The notes: a model not told the origin generated them from the letters alone. A stretch of 64,000 nucleotides of DNA from Burkholderiales bacterium (GCA_030683105.1 JAUXMZ010000066.1:18904-82903), one strand, 5' to 3'; numbered from the stretch's first letter, positions 39,201-46,613 are shown. Program-made: numbers and translations.

Positions 39201-40088
39201 GAATGGGACAACTACCAGGTGCGCGCGCTTGCGGTATCAAGCGACCGCATCCAGTCGGTCAGCTCGACGACGGTGGCGCCGGTCAATCCACAGGGCGCGC
39301 TGGTCAAGTTCGACGGCTACCACAACATGATCTGGAATTCCTGCACTATGGGTCCGGCGTGTAACTCCGAAACCCAGCTTCCGGTGCGCTATGCGCTTGC
39401 GGATGCCACAGGGGGCGGACCAACCGTGACCAACGGCCGTACTGCGGCCACTGCCATTGCGCTCGAATCCGGTTATGACCCGGCATCAGGCGTGCGCTGG
39501 GGACGCTGGGGCGGCGGTGTGATGAATGTCGGCGACCGCGCCAGTGCCAATGGTGCCGTGGCGCCGCCCAGCGGCACGGCGCCGGCGACCGTCGACCTGA
39601 CCGCGCAGAACTGGCATTACCTGATGACCTCGAGTCTGGGTGGACCCGTGACGATACCGACGACGGGAACGGCCAGCTACACGCTGGTGGGCGGCACCAG
39701 CCCGACGGCTTACACGCCGGGCCAGACGCTGGCCGACGTCGGCACGCTCGGCAGCGTCAATCTGGCGGTGAACTTCGGGACGCAGCAGATCACGACGCTG
39801 CAGGTGAACGCCAGCACGCCGGTCAGCGGCAACTGGTCGGCGAGCAACGTCGGCAACCTGCCTATCCTGCAAAATTCGGTCTTTTTTGCCGAAAAATCAC
39901 TCAGTGGCGGCGGCAATCTCCAGGTGACCCGGACGCCGGTGAGCGGATCGCCGACCACGGTGAATACGGCCGGCACGATTATCGGCGGCTTTACCAACAA
40001 CGCTGCAGCCGCGGGGCTGGCGTACTCGCTGAACCACGGGGGGCCAACGGGGTCTACCATCAGCGGCGTGGCGGTGATGAGAAAATAA
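33219..40088 (+). CDS. giant FecR-domain surface protein with Ala-rich stalk and four barrel-like units
   Basis: A 2289-aa protein starting at the ATG with GGAGG 8 nt upstream. A signal peptide (about 1–24) leads into a FecR domain (about 25–200) with TPTATIGIRGTD. Next are a charged EKEKQAA segment (about 220–250) and a very long Ala/Thr/Ser/Gln-rich region (about 350–1010) in which Ala recurs at heptad-like spacing, probably a helical stalk. Four consecutive C-terminal units follow (about 1031–1310, 1311–1638, 1638–1940, 1941–2289). Each has a W/LGRWxGG-type block (degenerate in unit 3), an HWL/HYL block, a Y-x-L strand and a GxFxGxxA-like close. No lipobox and no autotransporter barrel are visible, so export by the adjacent Slam-like protein is the natural hypothesis. 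Confidence 0.8.
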   Translation: MSSHVTRGIWIILALFLATGWVHASVGTVQFSSGDVKIRDVSGKIRDARKGDLINEGDTILTGGQASAQLKMSDGGILAVRQETELKITQYTYTGKEDGTESAFMSLLKGGFRTITGIIGRANKDNYKVSTPTATIGIRGTDHEPHFVPTVPPGAPQPPTPPGTYDKVNVGVAFIATPQGTLNIAQNQVGFAAPNQAPQLLPVMPDIFKVTPPINQAQQEKEAEKEKQAAAEKEKQAAAPKPAAKPAAGTGGQSQESQGTPAAENAADTPAASQAAAPSEVRSSAIVDNTSSPGTGTSTTLSTTTATTTTSTPTITQTVSGTSSSSSLDVNLTTQTVAPSGGGAPAPITQGAYASQAQSAADESQVDANLAAGAHTQALTFESQTNTAVSSIGTVSQVSTAPATSAIGTAGTSILSAQAAVTSAAALTPVDLTAATSAVSGATTNFNAQQTAFNNLGLAADVTPASNAVATANAAITSATSAVSSLSASPASVANAITAITNASGAIGTADTAVTNVNALAAPNTALATTNAGTSTGLRSTAETQAAQAAASIAANGSFADAVYAVPANTATQGALATVQSKDTLVQTAAGDATTQAAAFNTAKSTANTLLGSANTSLGLANAALGTATAENTNFTNAKSAANTALGSATTNLATANTALSAANSFNTTFNTGTTAAQNSLTTASGQLATAGSELTSAQNANAALIAAIAAAQQALSDANTALAAANSQLTAANTSNTAIATAQAAVTGLSSQAAAAVAAAQGAANLAQVAATAAQVAATDALTKQNAGDFAGAQAALNTALARLGDAQTQLTAAQTAQGQAQTAANTANTQLAAAQTAVTAASTAVSAAVTAAGNASSLAGNAVTQSGAASTQQAAAGTAAGNASTAAGNAQSSVTSAQGSIGTASAAKSSAASSVTSATTAAGAAQIDAGTAQTQAGAAATAFTAASTAATSAESQANTAQTQAGTAQTSAGTATSAQSAAVAAVNTTTTELGNAQIAANTVATNYQQAQYNNPAVASSNFSHAVHSQRPLSGTTTERAIMDAFTNNPNTVYVLDGNKSLVEIRNTTYESYGWNYPAQTLVTAANARFSGGTAFDTYYIVDADGAFYMGRWAGGQIDITGPITRTDILGPASAHWLIGLFPSNALAPYPTNVNNVQTLTGTANYTLLANTQPTDSFGGVGVLNSATLSANFSSQTVNAGVDVSFASRDLQITGSATNVPIGKEGFEAYTGGRYQPVVNCSGVGCPNGPGLNSYAGKIGGAFGGTQSGTVGARAVLGYGFVPIIFSAPPNTPFSDYLNGFAVLSTAATPTPGVLSNFNGSANVRNEAMYSTQAFGGSAAGDIFFGSIRDTVSGLTTNPGFIYNGPRTSYNVMFDAAGNLARIFDTSYVIFDLATDVAATTTNFRVPTPLANAQVSFGANGSVPAEHYEYTPTGYTDPIIRLGRWQGGAINVLDTATGDAYLDPILGSAHWLVRQGVPSFAGITGTHYYSRVAATVPTDHYGNIGTLEAARLAVDFNRMLVSLGLRVSMPSFGGYLISARASEAPIVGGGFNVSSTDYLKLSCTGVGCAPGQTYGGRVRGAFAGENAAGTVGVIEGAYYRYTFNTNYPGIGLVGARANDEYINGYAAFGLDPAAVGVGSTLVTPASNPALFSVNGPGQNPPGDAVILNAYAYTNNSNPSFPFTEMRTNSFDAAGSSSRWGAFPPGNAIDGSGNLTFASHFFEGDNERITIAGGASPVNFSAQGITHGYVYQPNLSGVDWNGPFGTGCPSDCPRVPLAAFHWLRGPALYPWYAGEVMTHPGTTNVGYAQLVGQQGGLVTNQAGIPGSVTATLQVNFNAQSVNTSINAVVSGGTFAATANGIALDEGGFFWASSGGAYRHTMGLTFNGSSANTWGNLNGLLTNTTPGAAPNDGILGGAGVAFAFQGPTDTATGTLVFGNPVYTVPPVGSVFQPSALMDYRFLLVASGMTLADPANGVTQAPGSVTRDGTGGTSLVSEWDNYQVRALAVSSDRIQSVSSTTVAPVNPQGALVKFDGYHNMIWNSCTMGPACNSETQLPVRYALADATGGGPTVTNGRTAATAIALESGYDPASGVRWGRWGGGVMNVGDRASANGAVAPPSGTAPATVDLTAQNWHYLMTSSLGGPVTIPTTGTASYTLVGGTSPTAYTPGQTLADVGTLGSVNLAVNFGTQQITTLQVNASTPVSGNWSASNVGNLPILQNSVFFAEKSLSGGGNLQVTRTPVSGSPTTVNTAGTIIGGFTNNAAAAGLAYSLNHGGPTGSTISGVAVMRK

Positions 40089-40113
40089 GTAAAAGGCAGT
40101 TCGGTTTAATCGG

Positions 40114-40139
40114 CGGGCCGCCTTGCGCGGCCCGTTTTT
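40114..40139 (+). terminator. intrinsic terminator after the giant FecR gene
   Basis: Perfect 8-bp stem CGGGCCGC/GCGGCCCG, five-base loop CTTGC, then five T. It ends the second Slam/FecR transcript. Confidence 0.92.
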
Positions 40140-40214
40140 ATGGTGCCGCATCAAAATTGCCCCCGCGCAATGCGCGCCCGCTCTGCCGGACAAACGGGCA
40201 GCCGTGTGGCGGGT

Positions 40215-40769
40215 TTAACTTGCTGCGCGGTCGTGGATTTCGAACCGATAGTCGTAGGCGTGCTGCTCGTCCCGGGCGAAGTGACGCGCGCTGTGCATGC
40301 GCCACTGCGCGGGGTCGAGCTCCGGCATGTGTGTGTCGCCTGCGGGCTCGGCATCAACCGTGGTCAGATAGATGCGTGCGGCGCGGGGCAGAGCTGCGGC
40401 ATACAACTCGCCGCCTCCGATGACGAAGACCTCGTCGTCGCCGACGCAGGCGGTGAGCGCCTCGTCCAGGCTGTGCGCTATCACCGCACCGGGAACCTGG
40501 TAGCCGGACTGGCGCGTGACGATTACCGTGGTGCGCCCCGGCAGCAGGCGGTTGATCGACTCGTAAGTCTTGCGGCCCATGATGATGTGATGCCCCATGG
40601 TCACGCGCTTGAACAGCTGCAGCTCGTTCGGCAGATGCCAGGGTATCCTGCCGCCGGCGCCGATCACGCGGTTTTTCGCCATGGCGACGATTATCGAAAT
40701 CCGTGATTGGTGATTGGTGATTGGTGATTGGTGTTGAGCTTCGCCCAACTTGTTTTGATTATCCCTCAT
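40215..40769 (-). CDS. folA: dihydrofolate reductase
   Basis: DHFR regenerates tetrahydrofolate after the ThyA reaction; it lies directly downstream of thyA. The core begins ISIIVAMAKNRVIGAGG, with IPWHLPNELQLFK (active-site loop), MGRKTYESI and VFVIGGGELYAAALP. The start is uncertain: the internal ATG (MAKN) would delete the first beta strand, while the in-frame ATG used here adds about 24 residues encoded by heptamer repeats (QHQSPITNHQS). A non-ATG start near ISIIV is a third option. Confidence 0.9.
   Translation of the reverse strand: MRDNQNKLGEAQHQSPITNHQSRISIIVAMAKNRVIGAGGRIPWHLPNELQLFKRVTMGHHIIMGRKTYESINRLLPGRTTVIVTRQSGYQVPGAVIAHSLDEALTACVGDDEVFVIGGGELYAAALPRAARIYLTTVDAEPAGDTHMPELDPAQWRMHSARHFARDEQHAYDYRFEIHDRAAS
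40703..40730 (-). repeat. heptanucleotide array at the folA 5' end
   Basis: Four tandem copies of GTGATTG (CAATCAC on the coding strand), overlapping the region where the folA start codon should be. Confidence 0.9.
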
Positions 40770-40788
40770 CCCTCATCCCTCATCCCTC
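40761..40788 (-). repeat. heptanucleotide array between thyA and folA
   Basis: Four tandem copies of ATCCCTC (GAGGGAT on the coding strand), overlapping the thyA stop codon and supplying the in-frame ATGs upstream of folA. Confidence 0.9.
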
Positions 40789-41581
40789 AGACGGCAATCG
40801 GCGCTTTGATTGCGGGATGTGGGTCGTAGCCTTCGAGCGTGAAATCCTCGTACTTGAAATCGAATATGCTTTTCACTGCCGGGTTGAGTTTCATCGTCGG
40901 CATCTGCCGGGGCGGGCGCGACAGCTGTTCGCGCGCCTGGCCGAGGTGGTTGAGATACAGGTGGGTGTCGCCGAAGGTATGCACGAAGTCGCCGAGCCCG
41001 AGCCCGCAGACCTGGGCCATCATCATGGTGAGCAGGGCATAGGACGCGATGTTGAACGGCACGCCGAGGAACAGGTCGGCGCTGCGCTGGTAGAGCTGGC
41101 ACGACAGTTTGCCGTCGGCCACGTAGAACTGGAAAAAGGCGTGGCACGGCATCAGCGCCATTTTGTCGAGGTCGGCGACGTTCCACGCCGACACGATCAT
41201 GCGCCGCGAGTCGGGGTTTTTCCCGAGTTGCGCGATGACCTGGCTGATCTGGTCGATGTGGCGGCCGTCTGCAGCGGGCCACGAACGCCACTGATAGCCG
41301 TAGACCGGACCGAGTTCGCCGTTTTCATCGGCCCACTCGTTCCAGATCGAGACGCCATTTTCCTTCAGGTATCTGATATTGGTTTCGCCTTTGAGAAACC
41401 ACAGCAGCTCGTGGATGATCGATTTGAGGTGGACTTTTTTGGTGGTCAGCAGTGGAAAGCCGGCATTGAGGTCGAAGCGCATTTGCGCGCCGAACACGCT
41501 GAGCGTCCCGGTGCCGGTGCGGTCGTCTTTGCGCGCGCCGTGCTCGAGCACCTGTTGCATCAGATCAAGATATTGCCGCAT
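40787..41581 (-). CDS. thyA: thymidylate synthase
   Basis: A 264-aa protein, the same length as E. coli ThyA, that methylates dUMP to dTMP using methylene-tetrahydrofolate. The catalytic Cys is in [12 protein letters not shown], followed by [20 protein letters not shown] with the phosphate-binding Arg and Asn; the C-terminus ends KAPIAV as usual. It is transcribed with folA, which recycles the dihydrofolate product. Confidence 0.97.
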   Translation of the reverse strand: MRQYLDLMQQVLEHGARKDDRTGTGTLSVFGAQMRFDLNAGFPLLTTKKVHLKSIIHELLWFLKGETNIRYLKENGVSIWNEWADENGELGPVYGYQWRSWPAADGRHIDQISQVIAQLGKNPDSRRMIVSAWNVADLDKMALMPCHAFFQFYVADGKLSCQLYQRSADLFLGVPFNIASYALLTMMMAQVCGLGLGDFVHTFGDTHLYLNHLGQAREQLSRPPRQMPTMKLNPAVKSIFDFKYEDFTLEGYDPHPAIKAPIAV

Positions 41582-41693
41582 TGGAACTCAGCTGGGGTGA
41601 TGGATTAAAAAACCGTAGATGCGTAATTTTAATCGATTCCGCTGCTGTTGGTTATAATCGTCCCCTTTCTTACAGTCAAATAACGGGTGAGCG

Positions 41694-43169
41694 ATGCTGG
41701 CCAGGCTGGAACAAAATGTGGCGCTGCTGTCGGAGGCGAAGCTCAGGCGCGCTACCCATGCGCTGCTGATACTGCCCAAAATCGCGAAGGGCGAGGCATT
41801 GCCGCAGGTTGCGTTCGTCGATGCGCTGCGCGCGGCGCTCAAGCGCCGCGGCAAGAAAGCAGAGGAGCTCTTGAAAACGCCAGTCGCCGTCGATTTGCCG
41901 CATGGCGCGCTTGCCGTATGGCTGATGCTCGATACGACGCAGCCCGCGTTCGAGCAGCAGAGCGCCGTGCGCAAAGGCCTGCAACTGCTGCTGGCTGAAA
42001 AGCCGGCGGACATCACGATAGGCGTTTTCGGCGATGGGCCACAGCGCCGCCGCGCAGCCGAACTCGCGGTGTATTCGGCGTGGGTCAACGGCGTGGCCTT
42101 GCCGCAACGTAAGAAAAAAAACGATCAGAAGCCGCTGCAGTGCATCAGCCTGCACGGCCACCGCGCAGCCGATGGCTATGCGGGCTTGCGCGCCCAGGCC
42201 GCGGGCAACAGCCTGTGCCGCGAGCTGACCGTATTGCCGCCCAACGAATTGACGCCCGGTGCTTATCGCGAACGAATCAGGAAGCTTGCCAAGCACTATG
42301 GCTGGCAGCGCGAGGAATACGATCTGAAGCGCCTGCACAAAATGGGCGCCGGCGCTTTCGTCGCCGTGGCTCAGGGCAGCGCAGAACCGGATGCGGCCAT
42401 CGTGCGTCTCCGCTATCGTGGTAAAAAAACAAATAAAAACATAGCATTAGTAGGGAAGGGCATCTGTTTCGACACCGGCGGCCACAACCTGAAGCCGGCG
42501 CGCTACATGCAGGGCATGCACGAGGACATGAACGGTTCCGCAGTCGCGCTCGGCATCCTGGTGGCGGCGACCGAGGCGAAGCTGCCGGTCAATCTCGATT
42601 GCTGGCTGGCGCTGGCGCAAAACCACCTGAGCCCCGGCGCCTACAAACAGAACGATGTGGTGACGGCGTTGAACGGCACCACCATAGAGATCGTGCATAC
42701 CGACGCCGAAGGCCGAATGGTGCTCGCGGACACGCTGACGCTGGCGGCGCGCGCCAAGCCCGATCTTATCGTCGATTTCGCCACGCTCACCGGCAGCATG
42801 CACACGGCGCTCGGCGATCGCTACAGCGGCATCTTCGCCACCAGCGACGAACTGGCGCGCCAGGCCGTGCAAGCGGGCGTCGAGTCGGGAGAACGCGTGT
42901 GCGCGTTTCCAATGGACGAGGACTACGATACTGCGCTCGACAGCACCATCGCCGACGTCAAGCAGTGCACCATGGAAGGCGGCGCCGACCACATTCTCGC
43001 TGCGCGGCTGCTCCAGCGATTCACGGACAAGCGGCCATGGATACACATGGATCTGTCGGCCTCGAGCTGCAAAGCGGGTCTTGGCGCGGTGGCGAGCGAC
43101 GTGACGGGTTTCGGCGTGGCGTGGGGCATGGCACTGCTGCATGCATTGAGTCGCGGCAAGGACGGCTGA
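41694..43169 (+). CDS. M17-family leucyl aminopeptidase-like protein
   Basis: A 491-aa two-zinc aminopeptidase. The C-terminal catalytic domain has the Lys/Asp segment GKGICFDTGGHNLKPA, the metal Asp in MHEDMNGSA (usually MxxDMxGAA), and HTDAEGRMVLAD in place of the canonical NTDAEGR, so the ligand set is present with small deviations. The N-terminal half is divergent, as usual. It probably cleaves N-terminal residues in the cytosol; it could be a PepB-like rather than PepA-like member. Confidence 0.9.
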   Translation: MLARLEQNVALLSEAKLRRATHALLILPKIAKGEALPQVAFVDALRAALKRRGKKAEELLKTPVAVDLPHGALAVWLMLDTTQPAFEQQSAVRKGLQLLLAEKPADITIGVFGDGPQRRRAAELAVYSAWVNGVALPQRKKKNDQKPLQCISLHGHRAADGYAGLRAQAAGNSLCRELTVLPPNELTPGAYRERIRKLAKHYGWQREEYDLKRLHKMGAGAFVAVAQGSAEPDAAIVRLRYRGKKTNKNIALVGKGICFDTGGHNLKPARYMQGMHEDMNGSAVALGILVAATEAKLPVNLDCWLALAQNHLSPGAYKQNDVVTALNGTTIEIVHTDAEGRMVLADTLTLAARAKPDLIVDFATLTGSMHTALGDRYSGIFATSDELARQAVQAGVESGERVCAFPMDEDYDTALDSTIADVKQCTMEGGADHILAARLLQRFTDKRPWIHMDLSASSCKAGLGAVASDVTGFGVAWGMALLHALSRGKDG

Positions 43170-43254
43170 ACCCGCATTTTGCCAGGGCCGGGGTCGCTGT
43201 GTTTTAATAGAGGCGCCGGCCAAATTCCTTTTATCAACAACAGGATGAGGTTGA

Positions 43255-43344
43255 ATGTTGGCGACCAACAAGCCTGCTGGAGTAGATGCTGCGAAGCCCA
43301 GGATGCCCGAAGCAGCGCAGATCGATTGGGACGATTCGAACTAA
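43255..43344 (+). CDS. possible 29-aa small protein upstream of the SapC-family gene
   Basis: A short frame from ATG to TAA (starts MLATNKPAGVDAAK, ends IDWDDSN) with a GGATGAGG stretch about 5 nt upstream. It is hydrophilic, with no membrane segment. It occupies the otherwise empty 261-bp gap before the SapC-family gene. Conservation in relatives is the only real test. Confidence 0.3.
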   Translation: MLATNKPAGVDAAKPRMPEAAQIDWDDSN

Positions 43345-43430
43345 AGAGTTCCTATGCCAATGTATGTAACGGCGGCTGTGACGTGCCAGCCTCCGCCACG
43401 ACCGCATGAATTCAACAAGGAGGCAATCCG

Positions 43431-44198
43431 ATGAGTGTACAGTTACTGATTTACGAATCGGCCGTTCCTGTCACAGTCGTGCAGCACGGCAAGTCGTCCG
43501 TGGAGGTCGGCGGCGACTATACGTTCAGCAAACGCGTCAACTCGGTCCAGCTCCTGGCGGTGGAGTTTCCGAACGCGGCCTCCGAATATGCCATCGTGTT
43601 CAGCGGCACCAGCGATGCATGCTTCCCGGCGGTGATCCTCGGCATGCGAGGCGATGAGAACCTCTACCTCGGCGAAAACGGCAGCTGGCAGGCCAAGTAC
43701 GTGCCGGCGTTCCTGCGGCGCTATCCGTTCGTGTTCTCGAGCTCGCAGGACGGCAAGACCTTCACCCTGTGCATCGACGAGACGTTCCCGGGATTGAACC
43801 AGGAAGGGCGCGGCGAGCGCCTGTTCGACGAGGATAAGAAGCCCAGCGTCTACGTCGCGAACGTGATGAAATTCCTCGAGCAGTACCAGATCGAGCACCA
43901 GCGCACCCAGGCGTTCTGCAAGAAGCTGCTCGAGCTGAATCTGCTCGAGCCGATGCGCGCGCAGGCCAGTCTCGGCACCGGCGAGAAGCTGTCCATGGTC
44001 GGCTTCATGGCAGTGAACCGTGATCGCGTCAAGGCGCTGCCTGCGGAGACCCTCGCGGAGCTGGCGAAGACAGACCAGTTGGAGCTGCTCTATCTGCATC
44101 TGCATTCGATGCGCAATTTCTCGGCGATGGTAGACCGGATGGGGGGGCAACGCGGCGCGGCCGCGGCCGTGTCTGACGATGCCACCGCCCCGGTGTAG
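43431..44198 (+). CDS. SapC family protein
   Basis: A 255-aa protein with the SapC-type layout: an N-terminal beta-rich part, then PAFLRRYPFVF near residue 100, a short acidic stretch with LFDEDKKPS near 143, and a helical C-terminal part (LLEPMRAQASLGTGEKLSMVGF). The family was first noted next to S-layer genes; its biochemical role is not settled. A strong AAGGAGG Shine-Dalgarno precedes it. It is monocistronic between the peptidase and the ArsR operon. Confidence 0.85.
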   Translation: MSVQLLIYESAVPVTVVQHGKSSVEVGGDYTFSKRVNSVQLLAVEFPNAASEYAIVFSGTSDACFPAVILGMRGDENLYLGENGSWQAKYVPAFLRRYPFVFSSSQDGKTFTLCIDETFPGLNQEGRGERLFDEDKKPSVYVANVMKFLEQYQIEHQRTQAFCKKLLELNLLEPMRAQASLGTGEKLSMVGFMAVNRDRVKALPAETLAELAKTDQLELLYLHLHSMRNFSAMVDRMGGQRGAAAAVSDDATAPV

Positions 44199-44358
44199 CG
44201 CGAGACCGAAAAACCCGCCGAAAAGGGGACGAAGGCAAGCGACAAGCCATCCCCGGCGAAGGCCAGCAAATAGCCGCACATAAAACGCGCAATTAATACA
44301 AATAAAAATTAAATTGCCGTCCGCGCCCGACGGCAGTTGACGCTCTGCTTGACATTGA

Positions 44359-44388
44359 CATAACTATATATCTAAACTTATAGTTATG
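44359..44388. promoter_or_regulatory. operator palindrome for the ArsR-type regulator
   Basis: Perfect 10-bp inverted repeat CATAACTATA…TATAGTTATG with a 10-bp spacer. The right arm ends in the ATG of the regulator gene, so bound repressor would cover the promoter and start. This strongly suggests autoregulation. Confidence 0.8.
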
Positions 44389-44697
44389 AATAAAAATTAC
44401 ATGCGCGCTATCCCCAAGGAATGGCGCACGATCTCCAAGGCCTACGCGGCGCTCGGCGACGAACACCGCCAGCGCATCCTGCTCACTTTCGGGCCGGGGG
44501 AGCGCCTCAACGTCAGCCAGATCGTGGAGGTATCGACGCTCAGCCGTTCCGCGGTTTCGCATCACCTGAAGATTCTGCGCGAAGCGGGGGTGCTGCAAAG
44601 CCGGAAAGAAGGCAAGGAAGTGTATTTCTGGATCAACAAGGCATTCCTGGTCGATGCGATGGAGACCGTGGTCGAGTACATCCGGGTCAACGCCTGA
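44386..44697 (+). CDS. ArsR-family winged-helix transcriptional regulator
   Basis: A 103-aa regulator with the family fold: KAYAALGDEHRQRILLTF, then recognition helix STLSRSAVSHHLKILREAG and wing VLQSRKEGKEVYFWINK. It has no Cys, and the alpha-3 metal site (CxC) of arsenic or cadmium sensors is absent, so it probably senses something other than thiophilic metals. It lies 1 nt before the MFS–PlsC fusion gene, its likely target besides itself. Its start codon forms part of a perfect palindrome. Confidence 0.92.
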   Translation: MNKNYMRAIPKEWRTISKAYAALGDEHRQRILLTFGPGERLNVSQIVEVSTLSRSAVSHHLKILREAGVLQSRKEGKEVYFWINKAFLVDAMETVVEYIRVNA

Positions 44698-44698
44698 T

Positions 44699-46585
44699 AT
44701 GACCCAACCCAATCAATTTCAGCTGCTCAAACTGCGCCGTTTTGCGCCGTTCTTCGGCGTGCAGTTCCTCGGCGCGCTGAACGATAATGTTTTCAAGCAG
44801 GCGCTGGTGATCCTGCTCGCCTATCAGACCGCGAGCTTCACCAGCATGTCGACCGATCTGCTGCAGAACGTCGCGCAGGCGCTGTTCGTTCTGCCGTTTT
44901 TCCTGTTTTCAGCGACAGCAGGGCAGCTCGCGGACAAATACGAGAAGTCGCGCCTGATCAGCGTGACGGTGGCGATCGAGCTTGCCGTGATGCTGCTGGG
45001 TGCAGTGGGTTTTTTCCTGCACAGTCTCCAGCTGCTGCTACTTGCGCTCTTTCTCGGCGGCGTGCAGTCGGCGCTGTTCGGGCCGGTGAAATACGCGATC
45101 CTGCCGCAGCACTTGAAGGAAACCGAACTGGTCGGCGGCAACGGCCTGGTCGAGATGGGGACCTCGGTCGCGATCCTCGTCGGTATGATGCTGGGCGCCT
45201 GGCTCGTGAGCCAGGCGGGATGGGGTGTGGCCGCGGTCGCGGCCGCGAGCATTGCCATTGCCGCGGCCGGCCTGGCGTTGAGCCGGCTGATCCCGCTGGC
45301 GCCCGCCGCGGATCCGGGCATCCGGATCAACTGGAATCCGCTCACGGAGACCTGGCGCAACTTTTGTTTCATGCGCGGCAATCGCACCGTGTTCCTGTCC
45401 GTGCTCGGCATCTCGTGGTTCTGGTTCTACGGCTCGCTTTTCATTACGCAGTTCCCCGCGCTGAGCAAGAACATTCTTGCGGGCAGCGAGCTGGTCGTCA
45501 CGCTGTTGCTCATCGCGTTTTCCATCGGCATCGGTACCGGCTCGCTGCTATGCGAGCGGCTGTCGGGGCGCAAGGTGGAAATCGGGCTGGTGCCGTTCGG
45601 CTCCATCGGCCTGACCCTGTTCGGAATCGATCTGTATTTTGCGCTGAGCGGCCACGTCGCCCACGGTCCGGTTGGCGTCAGCGAGTTTCTCGGGGACCTC
45701 GGCCACTGGCGCATCCTGGCGGACCTGCTGCTGATCGGTATCTTTGGCGGTTTTTATATCGTGCCCCTTTATGCGCTGATCCAGATTCGCAGCGAGGCGA
45801 GCCACCGCTCGCGCATCATCGCCGGCAACAATATTCTCAACGCGCTGTTCATGGTCGGGGCCGCGCTGCTGGCTATCGTGATGTTCCAGCTTGGCTTTAC
45901 CATCCCCCAGCTGTTTCTGGCGACCGCTCTGCTCAATGCGGCGGTGGCGGTCTACATTTACACGCTGGTGCCAGAATTCACCGTGCGCTTCCTGGTGTGG
46001 CTGCTGATTCATTCGGTCTACCGGGTGGAAAAAAGCGGGCTCGACCATATTCCCGACAAAGGCCCGGCGGTACTGGTCTGCAACCACGTGAGTTACGTCG
46101 ATGCGCTGATCATCGCCGCGGCCTGCCGCCGCCCGATCCGGTTTGTGATGGATCACCGCATCTTCAGCATCCCGGTCCTCAACTTCATTTTCCGTTCCAG
46201 CCGCTGCATACCGATAGCAAGCGCGAAGGAAGATCCTGCGATGCTGGAGCGGGCCTACGATGAAATCGCGCGCGGCCTGGAGGCGGGAGACCTGATCGGC
46301 CTCTTTCCCGAGGGCCGCATTACCGATACCGGGGAGCTCTATCCCTTCCGCCCGGGCATCAAGCGCATACTCGATCGCACGCCGGTGCCGGTGGTGCCGC
46401 TCGCTTTGCGCGGGCTGTGGGGCAGCTTCTTCAGCCGCAAGGGCGGGCCGGCGATGAGCCGGCCGGGACGGTTTGCGTTGTTCAAGAAAATCGGACTGGT
46501 GGCAGACCGGCCAGTGGCGCCGCAACTCGTGACGATAGAGGCGCTGCAGTCGCAGGTGTTGGCCCTGCGAGGGGATTGGAAATGA
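44699..46585 (+). CDS. MFS transporter fused to PlsC-type acyltransferase (LplT–Aas-like)
   Basis: A 628-aa fusion. The N-terminal about 400 residues form a 12-helix MFS domain resembling the lysophospholipid flippase LplT (opens FAPFFGVQFLGALNDNVFKQ). The C-terminal about 200 residues form a PlsC/LPLAT domain with the HX4D motif (NHVSYVD) and FPEGRITDTGE. It probably imports and reacylates lysophospholipids at the inner membrane. Larger relatives carry an extra AMP-binding (acyl-ACP synthetase) domain, which is absent here. Its start follows the arsR stop by 1 nt, so it should be under that regulator. Confidence 0.88.
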   Translation: MTQPNQFQLLKLRRFAPFFGVQFLGALNDNVFKQALVILLAYQTASFTSMSTDLLQNVAQALFVLPFFLFSATAGQLADKYEKSRLISVTVAIELAVMLLGAVGFFLHSLQLLLLALFLGGVQSALFGPVKYAILPQHLKETELVGGNGLVEMGTSVAILVGMMLGAWLVSQAGWGVAAVAAASIAIAAAGLALSRLIPLAPAADPGIRINWNPLTETWRNFCFMRGNRTVFLSVLGISWFWFYGSLFITQFPALSKNILAGSELVVTLLLIAFSIGIGTGSLLCERLSGRKVEIGLVPFGSIGLTLFGIDLYFALSGHVAHGPVGVSEFLGDLGHWRILADLLLIGIFGGFYIVPLYALIQIRSEASHRSRIIAGNNILNALFMVGAALLAIVMFQLGFTIPQLFLATALLNAAVAVYIYTLVPEFTVRFLVWLLIHSVYRVEKSGLDHIPDKGPAVLVCNHVSYVDALIIAAACRRPIRFVMDHRIFSIPVLNFIFRSSRCIPIASAKEDPAMLERAYDEIARGLEAGDLIGLFPEGRITDTGELYPFRPGIKRILDRTPVPVVPLALRGLWGSFFSRKGGPAMSRPGRFALFKKIGLVADRPVAPQLVTIEALQSQVLALRGDWK

Positions 46586-46613
46586 AAGCGACAACAAACA
46601 GGGGAGAGCAATC

